In this document: in pieces, positions 60,847 through 64,000 of the stretch
Layout: the number at the start of each line of letters is the position of its first letter
How positions within the stretch are numbered: position 1 is the first letter of the stretch
NCBI GenBank assembly: GCA_025093555.1
Contig: JAIWNF010000034.1
Span: 62,001 to 126,000 of the forward strand
Origin: Circinella umbellata
Taxonomy: Eukaryota; Mucoromycota; Mucoromycetes; Mucorales; Lichtheimiaceae
Direction of reading: 5' to 3'
DNA: 64,000 nucleotides
Notes under the pieces: generated by a model
What the model was told of the DNA's origin: nothing
The model's input: only the letters and a program-made list of their open reading frames with translations
The model's database searches: none
Made by a program: the position numbers and the translations under genes

Positions 60847-62355
60847 TTCTTCAGCTGATGAACTATCTCCATATTTTTCTCTGTCAAAAAATCATGTCTT
60901 AATAAATTGTTAATATAAATAAAATGAGAGAAAAAATAAGAGAGAAAGAGAGAGGAAGTAAAAAAAAAAAATTGGTCAAAATTACTTAGGATGTGGCGCA
61001 TATGTAAAACTAGGTGATACAAAAAAAGGACAGAAATATGGGGAGACTCAGCATAAATTTAAAGGGATAAGAAGTCATGATTATATACGTATGTCACAAA
61101 AATACATACGTTGATACGTAAAGTAGAATATTGTGAAATACTAATCCATATTTAATGATAGAATATCAAATCCTTTTGAGTCAGATGGAGGCTTTATTTT
61201 TGATTTTAAAAAATCAAGATGAATTGTTAATTCTAGATAAAAAGTAAGAAATGAGTTTCTATTTATATGAACTGATTTATTTATTTTTTCGAAAGAAAAA
61301 AAAGATACGTACTTTGTGTAAATGTTTATTAATAAACAAAGGAAAAGTCTTCCAAACAGCACAAGTCATATCAAAGAGAGGGGAATGCTTAATCACAAGA
61401 AGTCATTTGATATAAATAAAAATAATAATATTGGTGAGTTAAAAAAGAGCGTGGTTGCTCATCATTATTATCATCAGCAGAGCATAATGACTCAAAGTAA
61501 AATATTCGCATCCTATCAATAATATTTATAAATATAATAAAATTTGTTGGGGGGTTACTTTCATCTCCCAGACAACTTTAGCACTATCCTAATTGTCTTT
61601 TTGTTTTTAAACATAACAGTGATATATATACAAGTGTTTTAGAACTATGAATTCCTTTAGCTTTCTTTTTTCTCTTATGTACATCTGTATGTTTCAAAAA
61701 GTTTTGTACTTAAAACATTAAAGTTGATTGAATTGACTTTGCTAAATTTGGGAACACAGCCATGTCTTGACACAAAAAAAAAGTATCATGCATATCAAAA
61801 GTTGGGGATGTGTAAAATACACTCCAATTGAGTCTTTAAACCTGGAACAATTCAAGTCATAATTTTCTTAATTTTTTTTAATAAAAACAAGAAAAATAAG
61901 TGGTAAAGCAGTTTAATAAAAAAAAGCACTTTGTACATGGTATTAGAGTGAAGAAGTAGAGAGAATGTAAATAATTATAAACAAATGGGGGTAAACTACT
62001 TGGACTTTTTTTTCCGTATTTTGATGGACGACAATTTTTTTTTCTTTTAAAGGTATCGCATGAATGCACTTTTCGGGAAGGTGCATTCTTACAATGGCGT
62101 GTCTTGGAACGATCCTTGTAGTTATGTAAGATTATTATGGTGATATACTCAATTATAAGGCTGTTTAACATGCTTATCCGCAGTCAACTAAGGTTAGACG
62201 ATAACATAGCTGAGCACATTCAGAAAACCATGATTGTTTTTATTATCATATATTCTCGAGTCTTTGTCTTATATATATCTTTTTATACAATGCTTCCTTA
62301 TACAAGGTGACCTATCAAACCGGATTGTAGGTATACAATAATCGGTCATGCACTG
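60847..62355. other. Intergenic upstream of permease B
   Basis: Likely permease B promoter and 5' UTR at the left. A minus-strand open frame near 61995-62110 gives a Cys/Lys/Arg-rich peptide (KTRHCKNAPSRKVHSCDTF), but no start or splice context supports a gene. Remainder unassigned. Confidence 0.45.
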
Positions 62356-62830
62356 TTACACTCCTGGGCATTCACTATTGTCACAAATAGAACAACGACT
62401 TATTTGGCCCTGGTTTGTATTTGTTGATGGGATGGAATGGATTATACGTATGCTGTTCGTATTTGTATAAACTGCTAATGGAGTATTGTAAAGTAAAGTA
62501 TATCGTGGTTGTGGTGGTATATATTCATGTAGGTGATTAATAATACAATTGTCGAAGAGTATGTTCTTGGAAGGTCTTGGTACAATCAGTAATGGTGTTA
62601 GTGAGGGTGTTGGTAAACGGATATAAAAATTGGTGTTGGTATTAGCGTTATTTGAAGTATCTACAGGTTGTTGTTCAGATGAAGGTAGTACTGTATTTAG
62701 ATTATTAATGGTATTTTAAGCGTTTGCGATTATTGTAGCGGGCTTGTTCCATTCGAGACATCTTGAATGGTGATAACAATAATGCTGATTCAGAGCTGTC
62801 CAATTTAGAGCTGAAGGCTGCGCTCTTTTA
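62356..62830 (-). pseudogene. Broken ORF ending in a C-x2-C-x5-C motif
   Basis: The downstream frame runs from about 62705 to TAA at 62356-62358. It is Thr/Asn/Pro-rich (LPSSEQQPVDTSNNANTNTN, ... YIRLPTPSLTPLLIVPRPSK) and ends with GQISRCSICDNSECPGV. The upstream frame (62830-62706; SSKLDSSESALLLSPFKMSR, then MEQARYNNRKRLKYH) stops at tandem TAA codons. The two frames are one nucleotide out of register near 62715, so this is probably one coding unit with a frameshift. The Cys cluster at the C-terminus recalls zinc-binding tails of repeat-associated ORFs in these fungi, but I cannot name the family. Confidence 0.4.
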
Positions 62831-63176
62831 CGTATCTTTTTGCAGATTATATAATGAATATTGACAGTGATTGATATATGTGTACTTTTATCCCTTCGAA
62901 TATTTTCGTACGTTTTTAATTGTTCTGGTGTTTTATAGTACTGGTCTCCCCATTAGCTTCAGTCTACCAATAGATTCCAATCTGTTGCCAATTATACAAC
63001 TTTCTCTGCCTTAAATAATCCATTACAATTTAGTAGTGTGCTGGCTTGAAATTCGTATTAGCTTTAAAACCTTCATCTCCAACCCTTCTCCGCCCGCCCG
63101 CCCCCCTCGCATTTTTTAAATCTCGCGTGAAAAATAACTTTTCTTAGTCTCTGTTCCCATATTCTTGTTTAAGACA
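62831..63176. promoter_or_regulatory. Upstream region of the DUF255 gene
   Basis: No ORF. A GC-rich patch (cgcccgcccgcccccctcgc at 63092-63111) lies about 65 bp before the ATG, conspicuous against the AT-rich surroundings. It could be a GC-box-like promoter element or core promoter. Confidence 0.35.
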
Positions 63177-64000
63177 ATGCGATTCATTGCGTCCCGTTTG
63201 CGATCTATTCCACTCACAACTCATTTACGTGCCTCTACAAAATGCACACCGACAAGAGCATTACTTTATACACGAGACATTCCACGATCGTTTACAACAC
63301 AATCGTTTCGAACGTCCACTTTATTGACTCAACAATCAGTCAAGGGTCACAGCAGTAGTATTTGTCAATTTCATACATCGCGTGTCAATTCGGCCGCTAT
63401 TCCAAAGTTCACGAATCGTCTTGTTAATGAAAAAAGTCCCTATCTTTTGGTATATATTTTTTTTTCGTACTTGGAACGAGTTTCTTAAAGAGGAGTGGGG
63501 GGGGGGGAGGTTTGACGCATATATAAAAAAAAAAGAGCCGATAAGCTGATTAATTTATTATTTTTTCTGCACAATTTTCTTAGCAACATGGTAATGTGAC
63601 ACAAAATTGTTATGCGTATTATACCCAATTTTTATCTAATTAAATACTTTCCTGACCTTACTTTATAGCACATAATCCGGTTGATTGGTATCCATGGGGA
63701 AAAGAAGCCTTTGATAAAGCTATCAAAGAGAATAAACCTATTTTCTTGAGTATTGGTTATAGTACTTGTCAGTAAGTGATCCTTTCATATAAAAATAAGG
63801 TTATAGGTATAAGAAAACAAAACAAAAAATTAAAAAACAACATGTTTAGTTGGTGTCACGTTATGGAACACGAATCCTTTCAAAATGAAGAAACAGCAAA
63901 TTTTATGAATGAACATTTCGTCAATATCAAAGGTAAATCAACAATTAATCAATACAACAGATTAAGATAAAGAGATTACTTTACAGTAAAAGTAAACATT
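63177..64000 (+). CDS. DUF255/SPATA20-type thioredoxin-fold protein (5' part), mitochondrial
   Basis: N-terminal part of a protein with a thioredoxin-like DUF255 domain and usually a C-terminal (alpha/alpha)6 barrel; its cellular role is poorly defined. Exons seen: 63177-63449, 63594-63600, 63669-63771, 63850-63932 and probably 63987 onward. The second exon is only 7 nt (CAACATG), needed to give [20 protein letters not shown] across the junctions. The thioredoxin-like CxxC is in [14 protein letters not shown]. The first ~70 residues are Arg/Ser/Thr-rich with no acids ([20 protein letters not shown]), consistent with mitochondrial import. The acceptor at 63986 is provisional: the expected VDREERPD does not follow cleanly. 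The rest of the gene is outside the window. Confidence 0.88.

Noticed and set aside
60980..61000. Upstream start ATGCGCCACATCC for permease B
   Set aside because: Splicing it to the next acceptor (60886) gives the wrong phase, so the ATG at 60846 was kept.
1..64000. tRNA, rRNA or CRISPR features
   Set aside because: No B-box/cloverleaf candidates, no rRNA segments and no regularly spaced repeats were found on reading; a covariance-model search was not possible.

Overview
The window is a 64 kb piece of a fungal nuclear chromosome, most probably from the Mucoromycota (Mucorales-like). It is AT-rich. Its genes are cut by many 50-120 bp GT..AG introns. Its proteins are typical early-diverging-fungal orthologues. 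One repeat copy (9.3-9.7 kb) has the GFGEVK..FQIHG..EVG pattern that I associate with a repeated uncharacterised Mucoromycota protein family. All gene models were spliced by eye from frame continuity, splice sites and family knowledge; there is no transcript evidence.

Layout. At 1-7.1 kb is the 5' part of UTP20 (-, ribosome biogenesis). From 7.1 to 11.9 kb there is a gap with repeats: two ~197 bp direct repeats, a fold-back, a GFGEVK-family ORF and a ~1.33 kb element bounded by GGCGCGCC-containing inverted repeats. From 12 to 25.2 kb is a dense block of housekeeping genes: RIC8 (-), acyl-protein thioesterase (+), a small PPxY protein (+), ISY1 (-), ATP synthase inhibitor IF1 (-), VAC14 (+) and the copper chaperone CCS1 (-). 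From 25.2 to 37.2 kb is an island of transposons and broken genes. It holds a Merlin/IS1595-type transposase split by a ~950 bp TA-flanked element, and an inverted partial copy of the same composite. These form a ~3 kb palindrome-like structure around a captive exon-like ORF. hAT debris and two other broken or unknown coding regions lie alongside. From 37.2 to 40.6 kb are prefoldin subunit 2 (+) and ATG18 (+). From 42.9 to 60.9 kb are two paralogous amino-acid permeases in opposite orientation; between them lie a small coiled-coil ORF, a two-HMG-box mitochondrial protein, the RES-complex RRM protein IST3 and the HtrA-like protease NMA111. At 61-64 kb are a broken small ORF and the 5' end of a DUF255/SPATA20 thioredoxin-fold gene.

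The functions are mostly constitutive: snoRNP/ribosome assembly (UTP20), splicing (ISY1, IST3), PI(3,5)P2 and autophagy (VAC14, ATG18), G-alpha chaperoning (RIC8), mitochondria (IF1, HMG protein, DUF255), copper delivery (CCS1), actin/tubulin folding (prefoldin) and amino-acid uptake. VAC14 and ATG18 belong to the same PI(3,5)P2 pathway and sit on either side of the transposon island. The most unusual material is the nested, inverted transposon complex at 30-34.1 kb. Also notable are several extreme microexons (3, 5, 7, 21 and 27 nt), a probable GC-AG intron, and intron gain/loss between the two permeases.
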